A stretch of 55,302 nucleotides of DNA, from assembly GCA_012729475.1 (NCBI GenBank), contig JAAYDB010000043.1:1-55302 (forward strand), given 5' to 3'. This DNA comes from Bacteroidota bacterium (lineage in GTDB: Bacteria > Bacteroidota > Bacteroidia > Bacteroidales > VadinHA17). The notes under the pieces are model-generated. The model was given only the letters and a program-made list of their open reading frames with translations, had not been told where the DNA came from and searched no databases. The position numbers and the translations under genes are program-made. How positions within the stretch are numbered: position 1 is the first letter of the stretch; every line of letters starts with the position of its first letter. Below, one piece after another: positions 1 to 7,982 of the stretch.

Positions 1-733
1 AGAAGGGATACGTTTTGATTATCTGCTCTCTGACAGTTGGTTTACCTGTACCGATATAGTGAGGTTTATCAAATCCAGACATGTCAGGTGTCATTTTCTG
101 GGTATGATCAAGATGGCCAAAACCAAGTACTCTTATGAAGGGAAGATGAAAAGTGCCAAAGAGATGGTGAAACTTCTTCAGACAAGGAAGGAAATCCGCT
201 ACAGCCGACGCCTGAAATGTTACTACGGGCAGGCTGGAGTGGAACTCTCCGGCATAAAGGTTAAACTCTTCTTTTGCAGGCGTGCGAGAAATGGAGACTG
301 GACGGGACTGATGACCACCAACACTAAACTTGATTTCTTCGAAGCCTATCATGTTTATTCAATGAGATGGTCCGTCGAAGTATTTTTCAAGGAAGCAAAG
401 AGCCTGCTTGGCCTGGGGAAATCGCAATCCAGAGACTTTGCCTCCCAGATTGCCAGCATCTCCATTACGGTGCTCCAATACAACATTCTTGGAACCGTCA
501 AGCGCTTTAAATCCTATGAAACCATTGGAGGACTTTTCCATCAAGCCACTGACGGAGTTGTTCAGCTTTCGGTTACAGAACGAATATGGGGGATCCTGCA
601 GGAACTGGTCAGGATCATAGCTGAGGCGTTCCAAATAGACGATGAAAGAGTGATGGATACCCTGATTAATCGTAGTGAAACTTTTAAGCATTTTTTAAAT
701 TTTGATAATCTCGAACTCAAGCAAGCGGCCTAA
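1..733 (+). mobile_element. IS4-type insertion sequence, right part only
   Basis: The left side of the element lies outside the window, so its ends and target duplication cannot be defined. The transposase reading frame is open from the first bases. Its stop is only 41 bp from the stop of the convergent MFS gene, so the right terminal repeat, if intact, must lie in about 734-774. I could not recognise it without the other end. Confidence 0.7.
2..733 (+). CDS. IS4-family DDE transposase, 5'-truncated by window edge
   Basis: Catalyses cut-and-paste movement of an insertion sequence through an RNase H-like DDE active site. The frame is open to base 2, so the true start is upstream; the GTG at 59 is internal. 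The second catalytic Asp is in a YLLSDSWF stretch (codon 32-34). The IS4 signature Y-2-R-3-E-6-K is complete, with Tyr at 356, Arg at 365, the catalytic Glu at 377-379 and Lys at 398. The first Asp must lie outside the window. The C-terminal part looks intact and ends at a normal stop, so the copy may be functional, but completeness cannot be judged here. Family assignment rests on the signature; subgroup is not determined. Confidence 0.85.
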   Translation, partial: EGIRFDYLLSDSWFTCTDIVRFIKSRHVRCHFLGMIKMAKTKYSYEGKMKSAKEMVKLLQTRKEIRYSRRLKCYYGQAGVELSGIKVKLFFCRRARNGDWTGLMTTNTKLDFFEAYHVYSMRWSVEVFFKEAKSLLGLGKSQSRDFASQIASISITVLQYNILGTVKRFKSYETIGGLFHQATDGVVQLSVTERIWGILQELVRIIAEAFQIDDERVMDTLINRSETFKHFLNFDNLELKQAA

Positions 734-774
734 AATCACTTGCGAAACTTAAATAAATAATTACCACCTTTTTG

Positions 775-2340
775 TCACGAGGGTCTTTGCCCTGAAGGAA
801 GTTCCAGTCCGTAACCCTGTTTCTTGTCTGCCTGCCTTAGTTTATAAGCAAGGAAAATAGAAACTACTCCGCATAGCACCAGTATAAGAATAGGGATAGT
901 GTAATTATAGGTCATTTCCCCTGCTCTGATAGCTTCAAGGTCATTTTTGTTTGCAAGGTCAAGTACTGCTCCTATTCCCCAGAAGAATAAACCCAGGCCC
1001 CAATTCTGAACTGTGAACATTGAAGCATAAGCTGTTCCCAGCCGGTTTTCTGCTACTATTTTAGCAACGGAAGGCCACATGGCTGCAGGGACAAGGGAAA
1101 ATGCTATGCCAAGACTTAGCAGGCCTGTATAGGCCAGTATCCTAACACTGAAAAGTGAAAGAGAGAGATGTGCAAAGATTAGCAAGAAGGATCCAAGTAT
1201 CATTAATGAAGCTCCTTTCCCTTTCTTGTCGACATAATTCCCGAATATTGGAGTGAACAGGATGGTTCCAAGTGGTATCAGGGATGCTGTCTTTGGACCA
1301 TTGGAAAACCATATCCGGAAAGTATCCTTAAGCAGGAAACAAAATCCAAGAAAAAGGGCCAGTATAATCAGCATTGATAAATTTTTATTGGCTCTGGATT
1401 TAATGTTTGAAGGTACCAGGGAAAATGCCAGTCCGAAAAGGAACAACAGAATATATATACTTGAATTACCTAGTGCTTTGCTCCCAAAGAGAATTACGTT
1501 ACTATTCGGATCATCAGGAAGATTATATGTAAAACCAAATTTATTAACGAGCATATCGGGTGCATACTGAATAAAAGGGAAGACTGCAGCATAGAAGGCT
1601 ACACAGAGAAGTGCTATATATATAAATGAAGGATTTGTAGCCAGTTTGATAAGATCTGCAAAGCGGAATTCTTCTTCTTCGACTGCATTTTCTGCCAGTC
1701 CGGATTTTTGTTTATCAATTTTTAAATCAAAGAAGGTATAGATAATAAACAATATCAATCCTATACCAATCAAAGTGGCTGCGAAAGTTACTGCAGGAGC
1801 CACATGCCCATTGGCAATATCGGGTGATACTGCTATCCCAAGGGCAGAGCCCAGTCGACCAAACCCCACATTCACTGCCATGGCCAAAGCCATCTCATAT
1901 CCTTTGAACCATTTTACTATTGTACGGGTTGCAACGACACAGGTTATCTCCAGACCAATACCAAACATAACACGACCTGCTATCATCATTGTCAGCATGG
2001 TATTATGATCATTCCCAAATACTCCTGCTGAGGCCATTGCAGTAAGTGCTCCACCTATGGCAGCCAGACCTCCAAAAACAATACCGGCCAATCTTATTCC
2101 CCACTTATCAAGAACAATACCTCCGACTATTATCATGCCAAACATATTGGCTATTGTAGTCAGTCCTATTAACCTGCCAAACTCTTCACTGGTAAAACCA
2201 AGTTCTGATTCCATCAGACCTTTTAATCCGGAAAAGAAATCCTGAAACCAGTAAGTAGAAAACATCAGAGCACTTAAGAGTACAAGTATAAGCCACCTTA
2301 GTGCAGCAGAGTCGCGTAACGATTTATTTTTAGCATCCAT
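775..2340 (-). CDS. Major facilitator superfamily transporter
   Basis: Integral inner-membrane carrier of about 521 residues with roughly twelve hydrophobic segments. The first helix pair is followed by a loop containing LDKWGIRLAG, matching the MFS loop 2-3 signature (D-x-x-G-x-R). A charged linker (KIDKQKSG...EEEEF) separates the two six-helix halves. An upstream in-frame start at 2406 would add 22 residues with no membrane character; the ATG at 2340 (MDAKNKSLRD) is preferred because the first helix follows directly. Substrate is unknown; the overall look is of the organic-anion/sugar-phosphate or nitrate-type MFS groups, without decisive residues. It is monocistronic and converges with the transposase, 41 bp apart. 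Confidence 0.8.
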   Translation of the reverse strand: MDAKNKSLRDSAALRWLILVLLSALMFSTYWFQDFFSGLKGLMESELGFTSEEFGRLIGLTTIANMFGMIIVGGIVLDKWGIRLAGIVFGGLAAIGGALTAMASAGVFGNDHNTMLTMMIAGRVMFGIGLEITCVVATRTIVKWFKGYEMALAMAVNVGFGRLGSALGIAVSPDIANGHVAPAVTFAATLIGIGLILFIIYTFFDLKIDKQKSGLAENAVEEEEFRFADLIKLATNPSFIYIALLCVAFYAAVFPFIQYAPDMLVNKFGFTYNLPDDPNSNVILFGSKALGNSSIYILLFLFGLAFSLVPSNIKSRANKNLSMLIILALFLGFCFLLKDTFRIWFSNGPKTASLIPLGTILFTPIFGNYVDKKGKGASLMILGSFLLIFAHLSLSLFSVRILAYTGLLSLGIAFSLVPAAMWPSVAKIVAENRLGTAYASMFTVQNWGLGLFFWGIGAVLDLANKNDLEAIRAGEMTYNYTIPILILVLCGVVSIFLAYKLRQADKKQGYGLELPSGQRPS

Positions 2341-2445
2341 GTAATCGTGATTTTGAGTTGTAAATGTAAAAAATTTTATGAATGAATCTGACTCACCCGA
2401 ATACAATTAATGAACCAAACTGTATTTTTATTGTTTAAAATTATG

Positions 2446-2477
2446 ATTGTATAAAACATAATTATTTTATACTATTG
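2446..2477 (+). promoter_or_regulatory. Candidate Bacteroidota housekeeping promoter
   Basis: ATTG at 2446-2449, a 20-base spacer and TACTATTG at 2470-2477 resemble the Bacteroidota TTTG-N19/21-TAnnTTTG promoter with one mismatch in each box. Transcription would begin near 2484 and give a leader of about 25 bases before the ATG at 2510. Confidence 0.4.
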
Positions 2478-2509
2478 AAAAAAGTTAAAAACAATGTTTA
2501 AGAAAGATT

Positions 2510-3055
2510 ATGAGAAGATTAATAATTATACTTATTAGTACTGTAGCAATTGTTTCTACACATGCCCAGGCTTCATCGGCGAGTAAAAACGAAAAGGTTA
2601 AATGGCTCAGCATAGAGGAAGCAGAAAAACAGATGAAACAATCACCAAAACCTCTCTTTATAGACACCTATACTGACTGGTGCGGATGGTGTAAAAAAAT
2701 GGACCAGGACACTTTCAGCAACCCCGTTATATCTGATATTCTGAATAATAAATTTTATCCTGTTAAGTTCAATGCAGAAAGCAAGGAGGAAATAACATTT
2801 CTCGGACAGACTTTCGTTAATGATGGAAAAGCCGGCAATGCTCATCAACTGGCAGTGGCTCTTCTAAGAGGAGAATTATCATTTCCTACTGTTGTATTTT
2901 TAACCTCTGAAGAAGAAAAAGTATATCTGACTCCTTTAAAAGGTTACCGGGACGCCAAAGAGATGGAACTATTGCTTGGCTATTTCTCAGAAGAGATGTA
3001 CAAAACAAAAAGTCTTGAAGAATATCAGAAAGAATTTACAAGCAAAATAAAGTAA
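2510..3055 (+). CDS. Periplasmic thioredoxin-fold protein (thioredoxin_7-like)
   Basis: A 181-residue protein with an N-terminal signal peptide (hydrophobic residues 4-16, cleavage probably after THAQ-A) and a thioredoxin fold. The redox motif WCGWCKK places the cysteine pair at Cys58 and Cys61. A cis-proline is expected in the SFPTVVF strand. The N-terminal PLFIDTYTDWCGWC arrangement is typical of the DUF255/thioredoxin_7 group of exported disulfide reductases rather than cytoplasmic TrxA. It probably reduces or isomerises disulfides in the periplasm; the partner is unknown. It converges with the DUF4831 gene, with 15 bp between stops. Confidence 0.8.
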   Translation: MRRLIIILISTVAIVSTHAQASSASKNEKVKWLSIEEAEKQMKQSPKPLFIDTYTDWCGWCKKMDQDTFSNPVISDILNNKFYPVKFNAESKEEITFLGQTFVNDGKAGNAHQLAVALLRGELSFPTVVFLTSEEEKVYLTPLKGYRDAKEMELLLGYFSEEMYKTKSLEEYQKEFTSKIK

Positions 3056-3070
3056 TACAAATTACAGCTT

Positions 3071-4189
3071 TTATCTTCCGAGAATGTAGTTTGAAGGAAG
3101 TTGCATAATCTCTCCAAACTGATAAATAAGTTTTCGGGATTTATAAAGAAGTTCCTCTTCGAATCCGGCATTAACATTAACAACATCCGGCATCCTGTAA
3201 AATAATTTGTCATAGACAGGAACTATGGGTGTTGTCTGTGTTTTTTTCAATACCGTGATATCTTTCAGTTTTTGTTCCGGAATAAATTCTATAATAAAAG
3301 ATTTGCCATTACTGTCTGTAAAATTATCCGGGCCAGTCAATTCCGAAAAATTGAATAGAGAAATTCTTTTTCCTCTGTCATCAGGTCTTGGAATAACCTG
3401 ATATGTAAATACTTTTGTTTCTGTAAAAGAACGTCCGGTAAACAGAGCAGTGTACTCTTCCTCCATTCTGTTAAGTTCATTTATTGCTGCCACATCCTGG
3501 GGAAATACATTTGCTTCCCCTATCAAAACCATAAATTTCCCTTCTCTGAGGTCCATCAGTCGTTTTGCAGCTCTCTCTGCCAATTGCTCTGTAGTCAATT
3601 TATTTTTCCGGTCAACAGTATACGGTATTCTGATATATTGTTCATTCATTTTTATCCTCTGAAAAGCAGTATCTGTGGATGTCCGGTAGTATTCATCGGA
3701 TCCTAGATCAAAAGAATGGAATTGTGAAAAATCCAATTCTTTGTCATTTACCAACATACCATCATACTGATTCAATGCAGGTCCAATATCAAGGATCAGT
3801 CCGCTCTCTTTCAAGGCCAGTATGTTAGTTTGCTGCAATGTATTGCTTTCGATAACATAAAACTCTGAAGGATCAACTTCCTCATGAGAATGGATTTTAA
3901 TATCCTTTACAGACCAGTATTCATCTTCATGCATTATCACATTTTCAAGTCCAAGAAGTTCTTCAGCATACCTGGCATATGGGCCTGGTATATCAATAGT
4001 TCTTTCCATCTCTACACTGACAGTAAAAACAGTCAAGGGAAGTGCATAAATAATTGTTCCAGGCCTCAGGCTTACAGTATCTGAAAGCGGAGTGATAAAG
4101 GGTACTTCTGTCTGTTGTTTTTTGAAAGAAGCACATGAAGCTGCAAATAAAGTGAGCATTAATAAAATAACTGGAAATAGTTTTTTCAT
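3071..4189 (-). CDS. DUF4831 family lipoprotein
   Basis: A 372-residue protein beginning with a lipoprotein signal peptide: basic start, hydrophobic stretch and lipobox AASC, making Cys19 the probable acylated residue. The body (PGTIIYALPLTVFTVSVEMER near the start, later a GRSFTE strand and a conserved-looking FIIEFIPE strand) matches what I remember of DUF4831, a Bacteroidota-restricted family of surface or periplasmic lipoproteins without assigned function. The gene is alone on its strand. Nothing in the sequence indicates an enzymatic activity. Confidence 0.7.
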   Translation of the reverse strand: MKKLFPVILLMLTLFAASCASFKKQQTEVPFITPLSDTVSLRPGTIIYALPLTVFTVSVEMERTIDIPGPYARYAEELLGLENVIMHEDEYWSVKDIKIHSHEEVDPSEFYVIESNTLQQTNILALKESGLILDIGPALNQYDGMLVNDKELDFSQFHSFDLGSDEYYRTSTDTAFQRIKMNEQYIRIPYTVDRKNKLTTEQLAERAAKRLMDLREGKFMVLIGEANVFPQDVAAINELNRMEEEYTALFTGRSFTETKVFTYQVIPRPDDRGKRISLFNFSELTGPDNFTDSNGKSFIIEFIPEQKLKDITVLKKTQTTPIVPVYDKLFYRMPDVVNVNAGFEEELLYKSRKLIYQFGEIMQLPSNYILGR

Positions 4190-4345
4190 CCTTTCAGAAT
4201 TTTTATGAATAAAACGCAGATACCGACAACATCATTATATCTGATGAATGTTGTAATAAAATACTATACTGTTTATTTCAATTATAATAAGCATACAATA
4301 TAACCCCTTTTACTATGGTTTTATTATTTCAACAGACTATGTCTT

Positions 4346-5857
4346 TCACCTTCGTATTTTTTTAAAGGCTTCTCCGACAGAATCAACTATATCAGAAGCA
4401 ATGAGGGACTCTCCGGATATTCTTTCTGCAGCAATATCGCCTGCCAGTCCATGAATAAAAACACCGGTTAATGCTGCTGCAAGGGCATTGTATCCCTGTG
4501 CCAGGAAAGAAAGTATCATTCCTGTAAGAACATCTCCACTTCCTGCAGTTGCCATTCCCGGGTTTCCAGAACTGTTAAACCAAACCTTTCCACCGGGAGA
4601 AGCCACTGAAGTGTAAGCTCCCTTGAGCACCACAATACACTTGTATTTTTGTGCAAATTCCATCTGTTTCATCAGGCGGGCATAACCGTCAGATGAACTT
4701 CCTGCCAGCCGTTCAAATTCTTTCGGATGAGGTGTCAGCACGGCTTCATGAGGCAGCTCAAAAAACCAATCCTTGTTCATTGAGAGTATATTAAGGCCAT
4801 CAGCATCTATAACGATTTTTTTTTCGCTCTGTTTGATCATTTCATGAAAGACCTCCTGTGTTTCCTGTTCGGTGCCCATTCCCGGACCAATACCAAGAGC
4901 ATTATATCTATCTGTAACAATCTTTTCTGTTATAATTTTATCCGATTTATCATTGATAACCATTGCTTCAGGGATATATGTCTGGAGAATAATATTACCG
5001 GAAGAAGGGATGTGACATGATAAAAGACCTGCTCCGGTACGTAATGCAGCTTTTGCTCCCAGTGCAATGGCTCCTGTTTTACCATATGAACCACCGGTAA
5101 GCAGTGCATGGCCATAATTACCCTTGTGGTCAAATTTATTCCTTTTTTTAATAAAGGGAAGGACTATATCCTTATCAATAAATATCCATGGCGTATCCAT
5201 CCTGTTAATAACATCCTGATGAAGACCTATAGGGAGGACAGCCCATTCTCCTGTATATTTTTCGTTTTCAGGGAACATAAAAGATAATTTCGGGAACTGA
5301 AAGCTAAGAGTATAATCTGCTTTAATGATATTTTCCGGAATACTCACAGAATTATCTTCACCAAATAAGCCGGAAGGAATGTCAACTGAAATGACTGTTG
5401 CACCTGTATGGTTAATTTTACTGACAACTTCACCGGCAAGACCTTCAACAGGTCGTGTGAGGCCTGATCCGAAAATAGCATCTATTATAACTTCTCCCTT
5501 ATTAATTCCGGGAAAATCCTGTATTCCTTTTATCACACTGAAAGGTACATTTGTTTCATTTATCAGCCTATCCTTTTTGTTTTTCCAGACAGGTGATATA
5601 CTTCCACCAATATCGACATAAAAGACTTTGGGTTTATATGATTTGTCCGCCATAATTCTGGCAAGTGCAAGACCGTCTCCGCCGTTATTTCCTGGTCCGG
5701 CAAACAGATAAACGGGAACAGCTACCGGAAACCTTTTTGCATACCACTCAAACAACTTTGAGGCAGCCCGTTCCATCAGATCTTCAGGAAGAACAGGTTC
5801 ATGTTTGACAGTGTATTCATCTATTTTTTTTACTTCTGAACTCCGGAATATTTTCAT
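4346..5857 (-). CDS. nnr: Bifunctional NAD(P)H-hydrate epimerase / ADP-dependent dehydratase
   Basis: Repairs hydrated NAD(P)H: the N-terminal domain epimerises R- and S-NAD(P)HX and the C-terminal domain dehydrates the S form using ADP. Residues 1 to about 215 form the YjeF_N epimerase (GPGNNGGDGLALAR nucleotide loop, DAIFGSGL, SVDIPSGLFGED). Residues about 225-503 form the ribokinase-like dehydratase (KGNYGHALLTGGSYGKTGA, GIGPGMG, VIDADGLN, LTPHPKEFERL, and the catalytic NPGMATAGSGDVLTGM). Its 503-residue length is normal for the fused form. The ATG at 5857 directly precedes the family start (MKIFRSSEVKKIDEYT). It is divergent from the POT transporter gene and cytoplasmic. Confidence 0.95.
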   Translation of the reverse strand: MKIFRSSEVKKIDEYTVKHEPVLPEDLMERAASKLFEWYAKRFPVAVPVYLFAGPGNNGGDGLALARIMADKSYKPKVFYVDIGGSISPVWKNKKDRLINETNVPFSVIKGIQDFPGINKGEVIIDAIFGSGLTRPVEGLAGEVVSKINHTGATVISVDIPSGLFGEDNSVSIPENIIKADYTLSFQFPKLSFMFPENEKYTGEWAVLPIGLHQDVINRMDTPWIFIDKDIVLPFIKKRNKFDHKGNYGHALLTGGSYGKTGAIALGAKAALRTGAGLLSCHIPSSGNIILQTYIPEAMVINDKSDKIITEKIVTDRYNALGIGPGMGTEQETQEVFHEMIKQSEKKIVIDADGLNILSMNKDWFFELPHEAVLTPHPKEFERLAGSSSDGYARLMKQMEFAQKYKCIVVLKGAYTSVASPGGKVWFNSSGNPGMATAGSGDVLTGMILSFLAQGYNALAAALTGVFIHGLAGDIAAERISGESLIASDIVDSVGEAFKKIRR

Positions 5858-6027
5858 AACGTCAAATACAATGAACTACAAAATTAATCTCTTCAGCCAT
5901 TAATAAAAAAAGATTAATATATTTGTTCACTATCAGTTATCAGTTCGTCCTGAAGAAGGTAATTATTACATTACAGATCAGACATGTAACTGACCTGTTA
6001 TTTATTTATAAACTAATACAATACTCA

Positions 6028-7557
6028 ATGTTCAAGAATCATCCTAAAGGACTGCTGGCCGCAGCGCTGGCAAATATGGGAGAGCGGTTTGGCTTCTATA
6101 CGATGATGGCAATACTTGTATTGTTTTTACAGGCCAAATTTGGATTAAGCGGTACTGATGCCGGCTTAATATATTCCATATTTTATTTTTCCATTTACAT
6201 ACTGGCTTTTGCCGGTGGATTGATTGCTGACCGTACAAGAAAATATAAAACCACTATTCTTGCCGGTCTCATTATTATGGCAACAGGCTATTTAATAATA
6301 GCTTTCCCTACTCCTACTCCTGTGCCTAATAAGACATTGTTCCTCATTCTTTCATGTTTTGGCCTTTTGACTATTGCCTTTGGAAATGGTATGTTTAAAG
6401 GCAACCTTCAAGCTGTTGTCGGACAAATGTATGACAATGAAACTTATGGAAAAATGAGAGATTCTGGTTTTTCCATTTTTTATATGTTCATTAATGTAGG
6501 AGCACTTTTTGCTCCGCTTATTGCTATTGCAATAAGGAATATATGGCTTGCCAGGTTTGGATTTGAATACAATGCAACACTCCCGGAATTATGTCATTCA
6601 CATCTTTCCGGAACATTAACTCCGGAAGCAGGAGAAAGACTTGCCATGCTTGCTGAACGAGTTTCAGGGGCTCCTCTCACAGATATTACTACTTTCGCCA
6701 ATAGTTATCTTGACGTCTTTACCAAAGGTTTCCATTATGCCTTTGGAGTATCGGTATTGGCAATGCTTATTTCTCTTGCTGTATATGTTTTTAACAAAAA
6801 CAGAATGCCAAATCCTGCACCAGCAAAAGTAAAATCTGTTGATCCTTCTGCTGTTGAAATGAATTTGAAAGAAATACGTCAAAGGCTGTATGCCTTGTTT
6901 GCAGTTTTTGGAATAGTTATCTTCTTCTGGTTCTCATTCCATCAAAATGGTCTTACTCTTACTTACTTTGCGAAAGACTATACAGATCTTAGCGGCATCA
7001 GTATAAATCTCGGTTTTGTAGTGATAGAAGGTGCCGAGATCTTCCAGTCTATAAATCCTCTCTTTATAGTCTTACTTACACCTGTCATAATGGCAATCTT
7101 CGGGTACCTCAGGGCTCGTGACAAAGAACCCTCCACTCCAAGAAAAATTGCTATTGGTATGTTCATTGCAGCATTAGCCTATGTTGTAATGACACTGGGA
7201 TCCCTGAATCTTCCGTTAAAACAGGAAGTAGACGCTATGGGTGGTCTTCCTGATGCACAACGCGTTACCCCTTTTCTGCTTATAGGTACTTACTTTATTC
7301 TGACCGTTGCTGAATTGTTTATAAGCCCACTGGGAATATCATTTGTTTCAAAAGTTGCACCACCTCAATTCCAGGGAATTATGCAGGGAGGATGGCTTGG
7401 CGCTACAGCAATAGGAAATCAGTTATTATTTATCGGAGCCGTACTATACGATAATGTTCCGATATGGCTTACATGGTCTGTTTTTGTTATTGCCTGTATG
7501 CTTTCAATGTTTACAATGTTGTTTATGGTAAAATGGCTTGAAAGAGTCGCCAAATAA
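6028..7557 (+). CDS. POT/PTR family proton-dependent oligopeptide transporter
   Basis: Imports di- and tripeptides by proton symport across the inner membrane. The N-terminus carries the family's ERFGFYTMMAILVLFL motif (E-x-F-x-Y-Y-like), helix 4-5 carries the PTR2 signature (FSIFYMFINVGALFAP), and about twelve to fourteen hydrophobic segments are present. I chose ATG 6028 (MFKNHPKGL) because the family begins just before the ER motif; an earlier in-frame start at 5923 would add 35 residues through an AT-rich leader. Length from 6028 is 509 residues, typical for bacterial POT proteins. A TATATTTG box lies at 5918-5925 but lacks a clear -33 partner. Confidence 0.9.
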   Translation: MFKNHPKGLLAAALANMGERFGFYTMMAILVLFLQAKFGLSGTDAGLIYSIFYFSIYILAFAGGLIADRTRKYKTTILAGLIIMATGYLIIAFPTPTPVPNKTLFLILSCFGLLTIAFGNGMFKGNLQAVVGQMYDNETYGKMRDSGFSIFYMFINVGALFAPLIAIAIRNIWLARFGFEYNATLPELCHSHLSGTLTPEAGERLAMLAERVSGAPLTDITTFANSYLDVFTKGFHYAFGVSVLAMLISLAVYVFNKNRMPNPAPAKVKSVDPSAVEMNLKEIRQRLYALFAVFGIVIFFWFSFHQNGLTLTYFAKDYTDLSGISINLGFVVIEGAEIFQSINPLFIVLLTPVIMAIFGYLRARDKEPSTPRKIAIGMFIAALAYVVMTLGSLNLPLKQEVDAMGGLPDAQRVTPFLLIGTYFILTVAELFISPLGISFVSKVAPPQFQGIMQGGWLGATAIGNQLLFIGAVLYDNVPIWLTWSVFVIACMLSMFTMLFMVKWLERVAK

Positions 7558-7982
7558 CAGCATTTAAAAAAACAGAAAAATCTCTCGGAAGACACAACAG
7601 GATTAGTTCTGGCAGACAGTTATTTTTTACTGTCAGTGTCAGTTCAGTTGGTAGCGATTTGTACTTATAAACTATAAAATTGACATACAATTGCTTAGAA
7701 AGACTCCTTCTTGTTAAGATCATTATTATAGAGAGTCTGTTATTTATACTTGCATGGAATTTGGTTATACTATTAATTAAATATAGCCAGTAACCAAGTC
7801 TGTCTTGATTTTTATTACTTTTGCACCTTTGTTGAGAATGTCTTAAAAGCGGTTTAATTACTCTTCATCCATTAATCGATAATGGGGTATGCAAGTCATT
7901 CTGTAATACCTGACATTAAAGATAAGGTGGAAAAGTATAAGGGACAATTGAGACAGTCTCTTTAAGTAAAAACTCTTAAAAA
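7558..7982. other. 425-bp region upstream of the threonine operon
   Basis: It holds a small hairpin (GACAGT 7615-7620 with ACTGTC 7629-7634, T-run in the loop, so not a standard terminator), a TACTTTTG -7-like box at 7816-7823 without an obvious -33 element, and the short ORF listed separately at 7882-7965. I see no tRNA, riboswitch or long pseudogene. Confidence 0.4.
7882..7965 (+). CDS. Possible 27-codon leader or upstream ORF of the thr operon
   Basis: An ATG at 7882 opens a 27-residue frame (begins MGYASHSVIPD, then a Lys-rich helix-like part, ends GQLRQSL) that stops 17 bases before the thrA ATG. It follows a TACTTTTG box by about 58 bases. It is not rich in threonine or isoleucine, so it does not look like the classical E. 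coli thr attenuator peptide. It could be a translated uORF, a small protein, or chance. Confidence is low because only position supports it. Confidence 0.3.
   Translation: MGYASHSVIPDIKDKVEKYKGQLRQSL

Noticed and set aside
7615-7634. Hairpin after the POT transporter as a terminator
   Set aside because: Its T-run lies in the loop and no T-run follows the stem.
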